NCBI GenBank assembly: GCA_027886185.1
Contig: WOAB01000524.1
Coordinates: forward strand, 10,966,001-11,030,000
Origin: Rheum nobile
Lineage: Eukaryota; Streptophyta; Magnoliopsida; Caryophyllales; Polygonaceae
Reading direction: 5' to 3'
Length of the DNA: 64,000 bases
Both the position numbers and the translations under genes were made by a program. The notes below the pieces were generated by a model. That model saw nothing but the letters and a program-made list of their open reading frames with translations. It made no database searches and was not told the DNA's origin. Numbering within the stretch: position 1 is the first letter of the stretch; each line of letters begins with the position of its first letter. This document shows positions 12,058 to 23,900 of the stretch, piece by piece.

Positions 12058-14518
12058 CCCTCCCCCACTTGGCTGTAAAGCATCCCCGCTTCACCATCAT
12101 CAAACTCAGGATCCACATATGGTGTCAAGTCCGCGACGTTGAAGGACGCGTGGACTCCAAAATCTAGGGGAAGCTCGAGTTGATAGGCATTGTCCCCTAT
12201 GACCTTTATCACGTGGAATGGACCATCTCCACGCGGTGCCAATTTGTGCTTGCGCCGCGAGGGGAACCTTTCTTTTCGCAAGTGCACCCAGACGAGATCC
12301 CCGGGTGCAAAAATGATGCGGCGTCGGCCATTGTTCTTCTGGGAGGCATACTATGCGGCCCTTCTTTCCAATTGGTCCCTGGTTCGTCGATGGAGCTCTT
12401 ATACCTGCTCTGCGTGGCGGCAGAGACATGCACTGGGTATCGCAGTGGTCGCGGCGACAAATCAAGCGGCGTCAAAGGATTCATGCCATACACCACTTCG
12501 AAAGGTGTCAACTTGGTCGTCGTGTGTCTGCATCTATTGTAACAAAACTCGACAAGTGATAGTAAGTCCTCCTAACGCCTAGGGTTGGCTTTTAGCATCG
12601 TGCGAAGGAGGGCTCCTAGGGTTCGATTTGTGACCTCCGTTTGGCCATCGGTCTGGGGGTGGTAGCTAGTGGGAAATAGGAGTTTTGTTCCTAGCTTACC
12701 CCAAAGAGTTCTCCAAAAATGACCAACGAATTTAGAATCCCTATCACTCACTATGGTACGTGGGACTCCATGAAGACGCACCACATGCTCAAAGAATAGA
12801 TCGGCAATCTCACTAGCACTATGGGTTGTCTTACAAGCAATAAAATGTGCCATCTTAGAAAATCTATCTACAACCACAAAAATAGAGTCTTTACCTTGTC
12901 TAGAGAGGGGCAAACCCGTGATGAAATCCATAGACAAATCTTCCCAGGGGGCACTAGGAATGGGCAATGGTGTGTAGAGGCCATGTGGGCTTGACCTAGC
13001 TTTGGCTCTTTGGCATGTCACACAACTTCTACAAAACCTAGTCACTTGGTGGGTCATTTTAGGCCAAAAGAAATGTTCTCTTAGGGCGGCCAAGGTCTTA
13101 CTAATCCCAAAGTGTCCACAACTTTCGTGTGCTTCCTGAATCAAAAGGAGCCTAATGGAATAACTAGGGATGCAAAAGCGACTAGCCTTGTATAAATAAC
13201 CCTCAGAAAGGAAATATGACTCAAACTCTCGAAATCTCAGGCAATGCTCGAATATAGGGGCAAAGAAAGGATCACTAGCATACGATTCTTTAATCAAAGC
13301 AAAACCCAAAACTTTAGTTTGCACATGAGTCAAGAGAACATACCTTCGAGATAACGCGTCATCGATAATGTTCTCCTTTCCCTTCTTGTGGACCACGACA
13401 TAAGGAAATGTCTCAAGAAATTCCATCCAACGAGCATGGCGTCGATTGAGGTGGGCTTGGCTCTTCAAATAGCTCAAGGCTGCGTGGTCGCTGTGGATGA
13501 CAAATTCACGCAGCCAAAGGTAATGTTCCCATGTCTTTAACACACGTATTAGGGCATATAATTCTTTTTCGTAGGTGGGGTAATTGAGTGTGGCCCCCGT
13601 GAGCTTCTCACTGAAATATGCAATGGGCCTCTTCTCTTGGTATAGCACACCACCAATGCCTATGTCTGAGGCATCACACTCCACCTCAAAATGTTTGGCG
13701 AAGTCGGGGAGTTGGAGCAAAGGCGCCTGGCACAAGGCCCGCTTCAAGGCCGAGAAGGCCTCTTCGTGGGTCTCAAGCCATAAGACAGTGCTTCCCTTCT
13801 TCATCAACTCATGCAAAGGCGCGACAATGGAGGAGAAGTCTCGAACAAAGCGCCTATAAAATCCTGCGAGGCCGAGAAAGCTTCGCACTTGCATCGGCGT
13901 CATCGGCGTTGGCCACTCTTTGATGGCCGCGATCTTTTCTTCGTCGACGCGCAGACCATCACTACTCACGACATAGCCCAGAAAATTTGTGGACGCGGAG
14001 CAAAATGAGCACTTGGCCAGATTGGCGAATAGGCTCTCGCGTCGAAGGCACTCGAGCACTTGGCGAAGGTGATCGACATGCTCCTCCAGGCTCCGTGAAT
14101 ACACAAGGATGTCATCGAAATAAACGATGACAAACTTGCCAAGGAAGGTTCTCAAGACGTGGTTCATCACGCGCATGAAGGTGCTTGGCGCGTTCGTGAG
14201 CCCAAATGGCATGACAAGTCACTCGTAGAGCCCATACTTCGTCTTGAACGCGGTCTTCCACTCATCACCTTCTTTCATCCTGATTTGGTGATAACCACTC
14301 TTCAAATCTATCTTGGAGAAAAGTGTGGTGCCATGAAGTTCATCAAGCATATCGTCGAGGCATGGAATAGGATGCCTATACTTGACAATGATCTGGTTTA
14401 TCGCGCGGAAATCAACATACATTCTCCATGTGCCATCCTTCTTGGGTACAAGGATCACTGGAACAACACAAGGGGAGAGAGATTCCCTTACGTAGCCGCG
14501 ATCCAACAACTCTTGCAC
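11751..14518 (-). pseudogene. CRM-like pol: reverse transcriptase, RNase H, integrase
   Basis: RT begins in the frame read from 14518 (YVRESLSPCVVPVILVPKKDG, LFSKIDLKSGYHQIR). An in-frame TGA at about 14216-14218 replaces the Trp codon of the expected E-W-x-V-MPFGL motif; the frame continues from 14212 with MPFGLTNAPSTF and the catalytic YFDD (VIVYFDDILVYSRS). RNase H follows (FEVECDASDIGIGGVLYQ), then the integrase zinc finger (HESCGHFGI ... CRSCVTCQ) and the core (MDFITGLP, IVSDRDSKF, HPQTDGQTEV). A frameshift near 12570 and another near 12250-12290 separate the tail: GPF motif (RGDGPFHVI), FNVADLTPY, and GPVTRSRSKAI, which lies beyond 12057 inside the 3' LTR. Several lesions; not functional. 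Confidence 0.9.
12058..12068 (-). other. Polypurine tract of the CRM-like element
   Basis: On the minus strand GTGGGGGAGGG directly precedes the 3' LTR start TGATGTG. It primes plus-strand synthesis. Confidence 0.8.
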
Positions 14519-14635
14519 TTGGCGCTGGAGCTCTTTGGTCTCCTCTAGGCTAGATCTATACGCAGCGCGATTGGGAAAGGAAGCACCTGTTACAAGGTCA
14601 ATCTAGTGCTCAATGCCTCTCAGTGGAGGTAATCC

Positions 14636-15213
14636 TTATGGCAACTCATCGGGGAAGACATCGTCGAAAGCGGCGAGTAAGGTCACAGTGGCTGGCGGCA
14701 CGGACGCGGCATTCGACGACTCAGGGATGCAAGGGGTTGGCACAAGCAGAAAACATGGTGCCTTGCCAGTCAAACACGCAGTGAGGTCACTGGGCCTGGC
14801 CAAAAGCAAGCGTCGCTCACATTTTCCTTGCAAAGGAGACATCTGCGGCAACGGATCGGCAAACTTCGTCGACGGCAAGGCGCTTGTGGAATTATGTGGA
14901 GCATTGGGTATAGGTGGACCAGTGCTCGAGCCAGAAGTGGAAAATCCTGGCCAAGTCTCTAGAGTGCCTTTCTTGGCCTTCCCAGCGGCACCAGCAGCGG
15001 CGCTATGACGATCCAGATGGGCATTTGGTGTCCCAGCTATGGCATTGTTCCTCTTCTTTGTAGTGCCCGGTGGAGACGAAATTTTGCCAGAATTGGAGGA
15101 GTTTTGCCATTGGAGTGCCTCTGGGCACTCGTTTGACCTATGAGACGCGGTCTCAATGGCCTTCTGGCGATCACGCTCAACCTGGTCCTGCAAGATCTCA
15201 TGGGGAGACATTG
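14636..15213 (-). pseudogene. CRM-like linker between protease and RT (upstream of RT)
   Basis: On the minus strand the frame from 15213 starts MSPHEILQDQVERDRQKAI and ends AAFDDVFPDELP, the conserved segment just before RT in plant gypsy elements. The middle is Ser/Pro/Ala-rich and low in conservation. It continued directly from the protease (GKRVTLHPM at 16172 upward) before the solo LTR inserted between them; the join is in frame. A further frameshift lies between 14636 and 14518. Confidence 0.8.
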
Positions 15214-16171
15214 TGATGTGTCCTTGCCTCCGATGACAAGCCAAATTGTCAAAGGTGACGCCTTTGGATCTAGTCTTGGTTGGGAAGTCACTCGATGTTG
15301 TGATTCTGCTATGGAACACGATGATGGGGATGATCGCGAGCGGAAGATCATGATGAATGGGTTTGTTGACGTTAGCGACTGGGAAGACGGTGGCGACAAC
15401 AAGGAACTCGGTGGTGATAGAAGCGATTTGATGGGAGAATTGCTAGCGGTGGCGGAAGCGATTTGGTGAAGGATATAAGGCTTGAAAAGACAAGTCTTTC
15501 GGGTGTCATAGCGTCGAATGCGGATGAAGGAGATGCGAAGATAGACTTTGCTTGAGAAGAACAAGCGATTATCGTAGCGTCGGCGGCGGAGGGAATGGGG
15601 ATGAGAGGGATATGGGTGACGTCCGATCAAGGGAAGGAGGAATTAACACTCTACTTGAAACCTTGAACTTTAACTTGAACGTAAGAAATAACATTAACAA
15701 AGTCGGGCATAAATAGGGGAGGTGAGACGTCGGATGGGCCGAGTCGAACCTCGTGGGCTAGCCCATGCAAGCATGCAAAAAGGCACAAACCCTAAAAGAT
15801 AGAATGACTAAAAGGAAACTATCTAAAATGCTATGAAAGGAAACTATGTAAAGCTATCAAAGGAAACTATCTAAAACACGCTGGAAATACCAAATATAGA
15901 TAGTGTCTTAAAAGAACGCGTGAAACTCCTAACGCGGTGAAGATGACGACGAAGTGTTGCCGTCTTCAAAAGAATGCGTTGATCCGATGGTGGCGAGGAC
16001 GACGAGTCTTGGATTGGTTTCTGGGCTTCCTTGGCCAGCGATGACGCGTGCAACTAGTGATGCGACGGCGGAGGCGATGGCTTTGGACCTAGACCTTGTG
16101 ACTGGCCTTGTGAGCGTAGGCTCATGGCTTCTTTCTCGTCTTGGGCCGTTATGGGAGGCAGGGTCATATCA
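15214..16171. mobile_element. Solo LTR of a related gypsy family nested in the CRM-like element
   Basis: 958 bp starting TGATGTGTCCTTGCC and ending GGGTCATATCA, flanked by a perfect target duplication CATTG (15209-15213 and 16172-16176). It resembles the 940-bp LTRs of its host throughout but is clearly more diverged from them than they are from each other. One LTR with its own target duplication and no internal region is the product of recombination between the two LTRs of a complete element. Confidence 0.9.
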
Positions 16172-17467
16172 CATTGGATGCAAGGTGACGCGCTTCCCGT
16201 GGTAATTGAACACATAAGTGTTCAAATAGCCATCATGGAGCACGCGTCTGTCGAATTGCCATGGGCGCCCAAGCAAAATATGGGTGGCGTCCATTGCAAC
16301 GACATCACAAAGTATAGAATCACAGTATAGGCCTATGGAAAAAGAAACTAAGCATTGGCGAGATACTGTGTTACCTGGACTTGAAGAAATCCATTGGAGG
16401 GCATAAGGTTGTGGATGAGGCGTCGTAGGCAACTTGAAGTGTGTCACGACCTTCTCATTGACAATGTTAGCACATGATCCTCCATCAACTATGACACTCA
16501 AGGAAGCCGTCTGGACGAGAGCCCTTGTGTGGAACAAGTTCTCGCGTTGGTCGTGGAGGCTCGCTTCCTTGATTGTGAGGAGACGATGCCTTACCAAACT
16601 CAATGGTGTGCCCGCGTGCAGAGAAGTGGGTTCACAGTCGTAGGCGTCTTCCTCCTCTTCGATTCCTTCATCGATGCCGTAACGCGGCGTCCGAACACTT
16701 TGGTGTCGAAGATGATCACGTACCTCATGGCTCTGTGGCTGGGTAGTTGGGGTCCTCAATTGATCATCGCGTTGCGTATGCCCACTTGGTCGGCGACTAG
16801 GTCTCCTTGGCGTCGCGTCGGCTTGCTCGGCTCGGCGAGGGCGGCCTTCGCGTGGCACTGAGCCCGGTACGCGTCTATGGGTTCTCCGAGAGGCATAGCG
16901 ATCATCAAAGTTGTATGGTTCAGAAAACTCACCTTGAGTGTCCTCGGCGTCGCGGTCGTTGTCGGAGCAGGTGTCGAAGCCAGCGGGTGTGGCTCTGGGC
17001 ACGTAGCGGTCCGTGTGCGAAACGAAGCCTTGGCGACTCTCGATGACACTTTGCATATGATTGAGTTGTGGTTGATGATGAGATGTAGAAGGCATGATTC
17101 CTTTGCCTTTGTCTACTCTAGTCTTCGATGGACCGACGTTGGTGGCTCATGGTTTAGCCGGCGCGTCCATAGCACTCAATGGAGTTGGAGTGGGCACGAG
17201 TTGTGTTGTGCGTTCTCTTGATTCAAATTGAGCAACGCATTGACGAAGAGCTTGGATCTCTCGTTGATCCTCAGACAACTCCATGATGGGGTCTTGTTGT
17301 GGGGGGTCAATCGGTGGTTGGTCTTGGGGTAGACCCAACGACGGTGGATTTGGGTTGGTGGTGTCGACTGCAAGTTGTTCTTCACGTTGTCCAACCATCA
17401 TGCTACCTATAACAATGTGGCCAGACATGGGAGTAAAAACGAACCAAAAGACAACAAAGAACAACAA
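16172..17467 (-). pseudogene. CRM-like gag remnant and protease
   Basis: The minus-strand frame from 17467 gives a gag N-terminal part (LSEDQREIQALRQCVAQFE) that ends at 17147; a second frame from 17095 gives an Arg-rich linker and then the retropepsin-like domain with active site SVIVDGGSCANIV, LLGRPWQFD and the end GKRVTLHPM. I see no capsid core and no CCHC zinc knuckle between them, so gag appears to have lost its middle. The DGGSCxN protease with LLGRPWQFDR is typical of plant chromoviruses. Confidence 0.8.
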
Positions 17468-18227
17468 TCAAGAAGATCACTAGTCAAGTCACAAAGTTCA
17501 CGTAGGTAGGGTTAGTTTGGCTTTCCGTGAGTGTGGCTTGGCTTGCACAATATATGGTGTATCAAGCAAGTTGCAATCAAACAAACAAGAACAAATTGAA
17601 ACCCTAATGCAAACGTAAACAAAGCAACCTAATAAGCATGAAATACCTTCTAGGAAGCTTGACCTAGACGGCGGAGAGAGAGAGAAGATGAGCTTAGACC
17701 AAGTCGAGTGGGTTAGGGTTGCCTTATTTTGGCTTTACCTAACCTTGGTAACCTTTTTTTTAATATCTTTTTGATATCTTTTTTTTTATAATATCCGAGA
17801 TCTTATCTTTTGATCTTTTCAGATTTGCAATAGGAAATAAAAGAAAACGGCCTAAGTAACAAGAATATCACAAGTGTGATCTTTAGATATAGGAGAGAGA
17901 AGATAAGATTGGATTTGATATCTTATAAGGAAATTCGGCTAACTTAACTAAAAAGCAAAATCTAGCAAACAAGGAAACTCTATCTACGCGTGAAACAAGG
18001 AAACAAAATATTCTAGCATGCAAGATAACAAATTACCTAACACACCAAAACTTAGGGCACAAGGGGAAAAAAATCGGCCAAGATATTATCTTGTAGAAAC
18101 CGATTAGGTGTTGCAAAGATGAAAACTTTGATTTTTCTCAAGATCTTACGAAAACAAACTATGGGGGTCAAGAAAAAAAATTGTGAACAAGATGCAAACT
18201 TGAGTTCGTGACTTACAAGACTGCTGG
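17468..18227 (-). other. Untranslated leader of the CRM-like element
   Basis: Region between primer site and gag on the minus strand. Low-complexity T runs (17755-17800) and an AG run (17672-17690). No gene. Confidence 0.7.
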
Positions 18228-18239
18228 GCTCTGATACCA
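18228..18239 (-). other. Primer-binding site (initiator Met tRNA)
   Basis: Minus strand TGGTATCAGAGC, a perfect match to the plant tRNA-iMet complement, 2 bp after the 5' LTR end. Confidence 0.92.
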
Positions 18240-18241
18240 GT

Positions 18242-19181
18242 TGATGTGTTCTTGCCTCCGATGACAAGCCAATTGTCAAAGGCGGCACCTTTGGATCTAG
18301 TCTTGGGCGAGAAGTCACGTTGTCTTGCACGAAAGGTTGACAAGATGGACACGGTGGTGCTATGAAGCGAACCCGGTGGCTAACGCGATGATGTCTGCGA
18401 CCGAATGACTGGATGGAATTGGTGGCGATGGTGGACGCGATGGAAGCGATTGATGGGGCGAATAGATAGCGATGGCGAAAGCGATTTAATGAGGGATAGG
18501 TGACTTGAAAAGACAAGTCTTTGGTGTCGTAGCATCGACTGCGGATGAAGGGAGATGCGAAGGAAGACTTGGCTTGAAGGTTCAAGCAATTGCCGTAGCA
18601 TCGGCGACGGAGGGAATGGGGGTGCGAAGATAGAGGGTGACGTCCGATCAAGGGAAGGAGGATAAACACTCTACTTGAAACCTTGATTAAAATTGAACGT
18701 GCTAAAACAAATAACATAGTTTGACTTAAATACTAGGGCGAGACATCGGATGGGCCGAGTCGAGCCTAGTAGGCTAGCCCATGCAAGCATGCAAAAGGCA
18801 CAAACCCTAAAATAGAAATGACTATAAAAGGAAATTATCTAAAATAAGCAATAATAACAAATATAGAGAGTGTCTCAAAAAGAACGCGGCAAAGGCATGG
18901 ATGCAAACACCGCGAGAGGCGGCGATGAAGGGTCGATGGCCTCGCGAGTGGGTGCACGCGATGCCGGCTGCAATGATCGCGATGTTCCGATGCCGATGGT
19001 GGCGAGGACGACGAGTCTTGGGTTGGCGTCTGGGCTCCCTTGGCCAGCGACGACGCATGCGACAAGTGACGCGACGGCGGCGGCGATGGCTTTGGACCTA
19101 GACCTTGTCACTAGACCCTCTGAGCGTAGGCTCATGGCTTCTTCCTCGTCATGGGCCGTCATGGGAGGCAGGGTCACATCA
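18242..19181 (-). repeat. 5' LTR of the CRM-like element
   Basis: 940 bp, TGATGTG...CACATCA on the plus strand; near-identical to 11118-12057. Open frames such as those around 18835-19177 are LTR sequence also seen in the partner copy. Confidence 0.9.
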
Positions 19182-21540
19182 GGAGAGGCAATTGTTACAG
19201 CTTCCTACCTCATTAATAGGTCCCCATCTTCTATGATTGGGTTCAAAACCCCACAGGAGATGTGGATAGGTAAGAAACCCAATATTGCACACTTAAGACC
19301 TTTTGGTTGTACAACCTATGCCCAAGTGTCATAAGGCAAGCTGCAACCTAGGCCATAGGGCCTTGAAGTGTGTAATGTTGGGCTATCCAGAAGGAGTTAA
19401 AGGGTATAAGCTGCTTTTAATCCAACTTGGAGGTTACAAAGTTATAACCTCTAGGTTAGTCACCTTCAATGAGAAGGAGTTTTATTTTAAAACTAGACTA
19501 ACACCTCCAGTTGAGAATGTAGGTACCTCATCAAACACACCTTGGATCTCTCAAGGACAATTCTATGCATATGATGACCTACCCCACAATGATGAAGAGG
19601 AATTCAACATTGGTCATTCCTATAATAGTCAGCCCTCTGGTGCTGACACTCCTTCTGCTGAAAATGAGCAATCTGGAGAAGGTGACAACCAGGATAACAA
19701 CATTGCAGCTCTGCACCCTCACCAATTAGGTGGGGAAGTAAGTAACTCTAACACAAATTATACAGATGAGTCCTCTGATGCACTGTATGATAATGTGAAT
19801 CATGAAATTCCCTTAAATGAAAATGTGCATGACTGAGCTGGCTATCAACTTGCTAGGGATAGAGAACCAAGAATAAGAATCCCTAACAGAAAATTTGATG
19901 TGAATTTGCTTGAGAGTTATGAAAAAATTGTTGAGTTTGCATTGCTGGTTGCTGAAGTTGTGAGATCTTATACTCCTGAAACCTATGAACAAGTTGCTAA
20001 GTGTAGTCAAGCTAATGATTGGCTTAAAGCTATGCATGAGGAAATACAATCTATGCATGTTAATGGTACTTGGAAACTTGTGCCTAAACCTAAAAAGGCT
20101 AGAGTCATAGATTGCAAATGGATTTTCAAACTTGAGAAAGGAAATAAATTGCTTGATCCCCCTAGATACAAAGCCAGGCTAGTTGCCAAGGGCTTTACCG
20201 AAAAAGAAGGTGTGGATTACAATGATATATTTGCTCTTGTTGTGAAATATAAAACCATGAGACTCTTGCTTGATATGACTGCAGTGTATGATTGGGAGTT
20301 AGATCAAATGGATGTAAAAACCACACTCTTGCATGGTGATCTTGTTGAGACTATTTATATGAGCCAACCAAAAGGATTTGTTGATAAAACTAAACCAAAC
20401 CATGTGTGCTTGTTGAATAAGTCTATCTATGGTCTTAAACAATCTCCTAGACAATGGAATAAAAATTCTAATTCTTGCATGCTTTCTTTGGGGTTCCATA
20501 GGAGCTAGTATGACACATGCTTGTATTTCAAAAATGTTAAGACTAAGAATCCCATGTATGTTTTGTTATATGTTGATGACATTCTCTTGATCAGTAGTTC
20601 TAAGGTTGTGATTTCTGGTGTGAAGGAGGACTTGAAAACCCATTTTGATATGAAAGATCTAGGTCATGCACATAAAATTTTAGGAGTTAAGACTATGAGA
20701 AACAGAATAAAAAGGACTATGTTCCTATCTCAAACTGATTATCTTTCAAAGGTGCTTGATAGGTTTGCTATGACTCACGCTAAGCCTGCACCTATACCCT
20801 TAGGAGGGCACCTTGACCTTTCCAAACATTTATGCCCTGTTACTGAATCTGACAAAAAGAAAATGGAAAATGTTCCCTATGATGTTGTTGTTGGTTCTAT
20901 TATGTATGTTATGCTCTGCACAAGGCCTGATCTTGCATTCTCTATTAGTGTGCTAAGTAGATATATGTCCAATCCTGGTGATAGGCATTGGCAAGCTATG
21001 AAATACTTGCTTAAAATGTTTGTGGTACTAATAACGTGGGACTTGTTTATTCTAAGCACATCCCTATAAACGAGTTACAAGGGTATGTTGGCTCGGATTA
21101 TGCAAGTAACAAAGACAATAGAAAATCCACCACTGCATTCTACTACACTTGGGCTGGGAATTGCATATCCAGGAAAAGCCAGTAATAATCTATTGTTGCA
21201 CTTTCATCCACAGAGGCTGAGTATATAGCTGCAATTGAGGCTTCTAAGGAAGCTATCTGGTTACAAGGTATCTTATATGAGATTGAAGGTAAAGAGTATA
21301 TGCCCACACTGAACATGGACAGTCAGAGTGCCTTATATCTTTGTAAAGATCCTATTTACCATGAAAGAACTAAGCACATAGATGTTAGAATCCACTTTAT
21401 AAGAGATATGGTGGAGAAGCATGCTATTACTGTGATGAAGATTAAAGGTGATATTAATCTTGCTGCTTTTGGTACTAAGATTGTACCTTCTAACAAATTT
21501 GTGTTCTGCAGGAATGCACTCCACATCAATGATGTAACGT
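19182..21540 (+). pseudogene. copia integrase end, reverse transcriptase and RNase H (second half of polyprotein)
   Basis: After the GGAGA duplication the integrase frame broken at 11117 resumes (ASYLINRSPSSMIGFKTPQ). A frameshift follows near 19330, then an acidic Ser/Asn-rich linker to a stop at 19834-19836. RT starts about 19900 (WLKAMHEEIQSM, CKWIFKLE, YKARLVAKGF). The first catalytic Asp lies in LDQMDVKT. A TAG at 20506-20508 precedes the catalytic YVDD (LLYVDDILLISS, about 20570). RNase H follows after a frameshift near 21015, with GYVGSDYA where the fragment at 1-985 has GYVDSDYA, i.e. a mutated metal-binding Asp, and two stops near 21183. LSSTEAEYIA and the ISRKSQ motif remain. Dead gene. 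Confidence 0.9.
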
Positions 21541-21644
21541 GAGATGTGGCCTTGAGTCCATGATGAAAGGGGTCACTCACCCAAAAGAGTATACACGAAG
21601 TTTCCAAGGATTTGGATTTAACAAACTTAGATTAAGAGGGCATT

Positions 21645-22510
21645 TGTAAATGTTATAATCTATAGTTTGTATCTATGTAAATAGCAAATGGTAGATCAAA
21701 CCAAGAGAAATTAAGAACCGGGTAGAACAGCAGGTGAACCGGGTCCGAGGCACGTGAACCGGGTCCGAGGTACGTGAACCGAGCTCAACACGATATGAGA
21801 TTGAACCGGGTTCAATGAGCAACCCCGGCTTAGCCGGTTGGAGGACTTGCACTCGGGTTTGTCTTTCCTGCTTTGGATTGGGCCGAGACTAAGAGAGAGG
21901 CCCAAATTGGTGGGCCTTGCCCAGCTTTCCTTCGCGTCTTCTATGTGGCTGTTAAATGAAACGCTGCGTTGCGTGTTGCAGCTCTCCCTTGACCTAGCTT
22001 TATAAGCCTCTCTGGCAGAAGCTAGGGCTTCAGTAGTTCCTTGCACCGTTTCCATTCACAGAGAGAAAAAGAGAGAAAAGAGAGAGAAGAAGGAGATCGC
22101 CTCACTCGCGGTGGCTTCCACTATGGTTGTCCTATTCTGGCGGTGTTACTTGGCGTTTGCAGTGGCGAGTTCGAAGAAGGTTCTATCTCGAAGCTTCCCA
22201 GTCTTGATTGGGGGCCGAAACCCTTTCGCTCGTCTTCCTTCCTCGTCTTTGTGTCTTTGTCTCTCGTTTTTCCTGGTTCTCTGTGTGTTTTGCCGTTCTC
22301 GTTTCTTGGTTTGTAACCTTGCTGAACTCTGTGGAATTTAGTGCATGCTTGGGGTGAGTCTCCCCGCTGAGACTCCGCAGAGTAGGTTTTTGCCGAACCA
22401 CGTGAACATATCTTGTGTCATTTCTGATTTGTGATTCTTTAGTTGTGTTTCGACTTGCAAATCGTGCGATTGTGGTTTGGATCGATCGGATCTGTTTACT
22501 GAGATTTACT
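21645..22510 (+). repeat. 3' LTR of the copia element
   Basis: 866 bp, starts TGTAAATGTTATAATC, preceded by the purine tract AAGAGGG (21634-21640). It contains two copies of the ACGTGAACCGGGTCCGAGG-type unit where the 5' LTR has one. Ends GAGATTTACT instead of ...ACA, followed by GCTGT. Confidence 0.88.
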
Positions 22511-22515
22511 GCTGT

Positions 22516-23900
22516 ATTTGGGATAATGCATGTGCATGGTAATTCATATTCTTCTCTACAGTTTCATCGTTGTGCTTGTGCAATTTTTAAAATTCCTCCG
22601 TCCAAGGAGAAAGTTTGATGATAAGTTAGTCTTTGAATTTGAGTATGTAATCATGAGTAGCACCAGGAGATATTTTCAAGTCGTTGGCATGTAGTTGAAG
22701 CCACAAGAGAATTGCATGCACTTTAGCATTTTAATCAGATGACTGCTTATATACTAAAGTGGAAGTTATTGAGTTGTGCAACGAGGTGTTATTTGATTTC
22801 CTTACTTTCATATCTGGGAACAAGAGAATTGCATCAATTGGGCATGAGTTAAGAGTTATAAAAGTTCATAGTGGAAGAGATTTTTTGGGTTAAAGAAATT
22901 ACTGGAGGAGTACTTGGTTCCAGGAAATAAGCACTCTAATAATTGTTTTTGACCCGGATGGCGAACATATCAAGCTCATCACTCAAGGTCAAATGCGCAT
23001 TGTCTTGGAAATGTTGGTGTTTGAAGTTGATCTCAATTTCATCCTTGAGGACAAGGATGCTTTGAGGGGGAGTATTATTACAAGGCAATTGGTGCTCTTT
23101 TTATAATTCTGTTATTTCTATGGTCTAGTTGTTTTTCATGAACCTGGTCTAGTTATTTCATATTGCAAACCCATTTTGTGATGCATCTATATAAGCCTGC
23201 TTATTCCCTTTCAATTTTCCCATCTAATGAAACAATACCTTTCAGGCTTTCATAAATCCATAAATATCTCTAGAACTCTCTTTTGGATATCACTCTCGGT
23301 CATAGGCGAAGCTTGGGAGCTAGGTGGGCTGCAACCCCCTGCTCCCCTCCTGCGAACCCTTTGGATTCCGTCGGATTTCATTCCCTTGAACTTTTTATTT
23401 ATGTAAAATAGTAATAAAATAATGAAAGAATAGCAAATAAAACATTTTGGCTTAGTGGTTTTTTGTGTTGAAACTTGTGTAAAAAGATATTAATAGGTTT
23501 TGAGTTCAATTCCTATCAACCATTTTATTCTCCCTTCTATATTTTTCTATTTTTATTTTTATTAAAAGGAAATTGTAAATTTATATCATTTAAATATTTT
23601 TTAGAAAATACAAAAAAAATGTATCATGTATGGTATAGATTGGTCAAATTTCAAGTGATGGGTCTTCATGTGCTTCTCAATAGTAAAAAATATTACTAAA
23701 TATGTCAATGACTCAATCGGAAAATAAATCGAACTAAAATGTGCCCCTTCGACAAATTTCTGGCGCTGCCACTGCTCTCGACTAGTGTTCTTCAGATTTC
23801 ACTAACTCTAGTGCTTTCCTAGCTTGATTCTCGAACCTCTTGATCCTAATCAAAGTTGTTTATCTTGCAACGTGCATCACATATCATCACATTCGTGTTG
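22516..23900 (+). mobile_element. Decayed 3' end of another LTR retrotransposon, split by a MITE
   Basis: The motif GAGGACAAGGATGCTTTGAG followed by GGGGAG (23044-23069) is the usual polypurine context before a plant 3' LTR. Beyond it comes LTR-like sequence with a TATATAAGC box (near 23188) continuing to about 23300, and its continuation is picked up at 23775 after the hAT-like MITE. Upstream, 22560-23040 reads as degraded polyprotein without recognisable domains. No partner LTR is in the window; the boundaries are approximate. Confidence 0.4.
23301..23774. mobile_element. hAT-like MITE, 474 bp
   Basis: The left end CATAGGCGAAGC and the reversed right end CAGTGGCAGCGCC are degenerate inverted repeats of the CAGTGGCGGAGC type seen in plant hAT MITEs. 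Flanking octamers CTCTCGGT (23293-23300) and CTCTCGAC (23775-23782) agree at 6 of 8 positions, consistent with an aged 8-bp target duplication. An inner frame of 74 aa (23475-23699) has no recognisable product. Confidence 0.55.

Larger units (their letters stand above)
11118..19181 (-). mobile_element. CRM-like Ty3/gypsy retrotransposon nested in copia integrase
   Basis: Two 940-bp LTRs (18242-19181 is 5', 11118-12057 is 3' on the minus strand) and a perfect target duplication GGAGA at 11113-11117 and 19182-19186. LTR ends are perfect inverted heptamers, TGATGTG ... CACATCA. The primer site, polypurine tract and gag-PR-RT-RH-INT order on the minus strand are all present. TGATG/CATCA ends, an integrase frame that runs into the 3' LTR, and a protease with VDGGSCAN together point to the chromoviral CRM (centromeric) clade. 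Removing the solo LTR it contains gives about 7.1 kb. gag looks internally deleted and pol has stops, so it is non-autonomous now. Confidence 0.88.
8226..22510 (+). mobile_element. Ty1/copia LTR retrotransposon, interrupted by a nested gypsy element
   Basis: The full structure is present: 5' LTR 8226-9055, tRNA-iMet primer site, gag-pol, purine-rich tract, 3' LTR 21645-22510. Flanks are GTTGT (8221-8225) and GCTGT (22511-22515), a target duplication with one mismatch. The element is 14.3 kb, of which 8.07 kb is the gypsy insertion, leaving about 6.2 kb. Domain order gag-PR-INT-RT-RH is diagnostic of copia. The gag sequence (PFDGNIDFAMWKVKM) resembles the Tork-type lineage. Many frameshifts and stops show it is dead. 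Confidence 0.9.
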
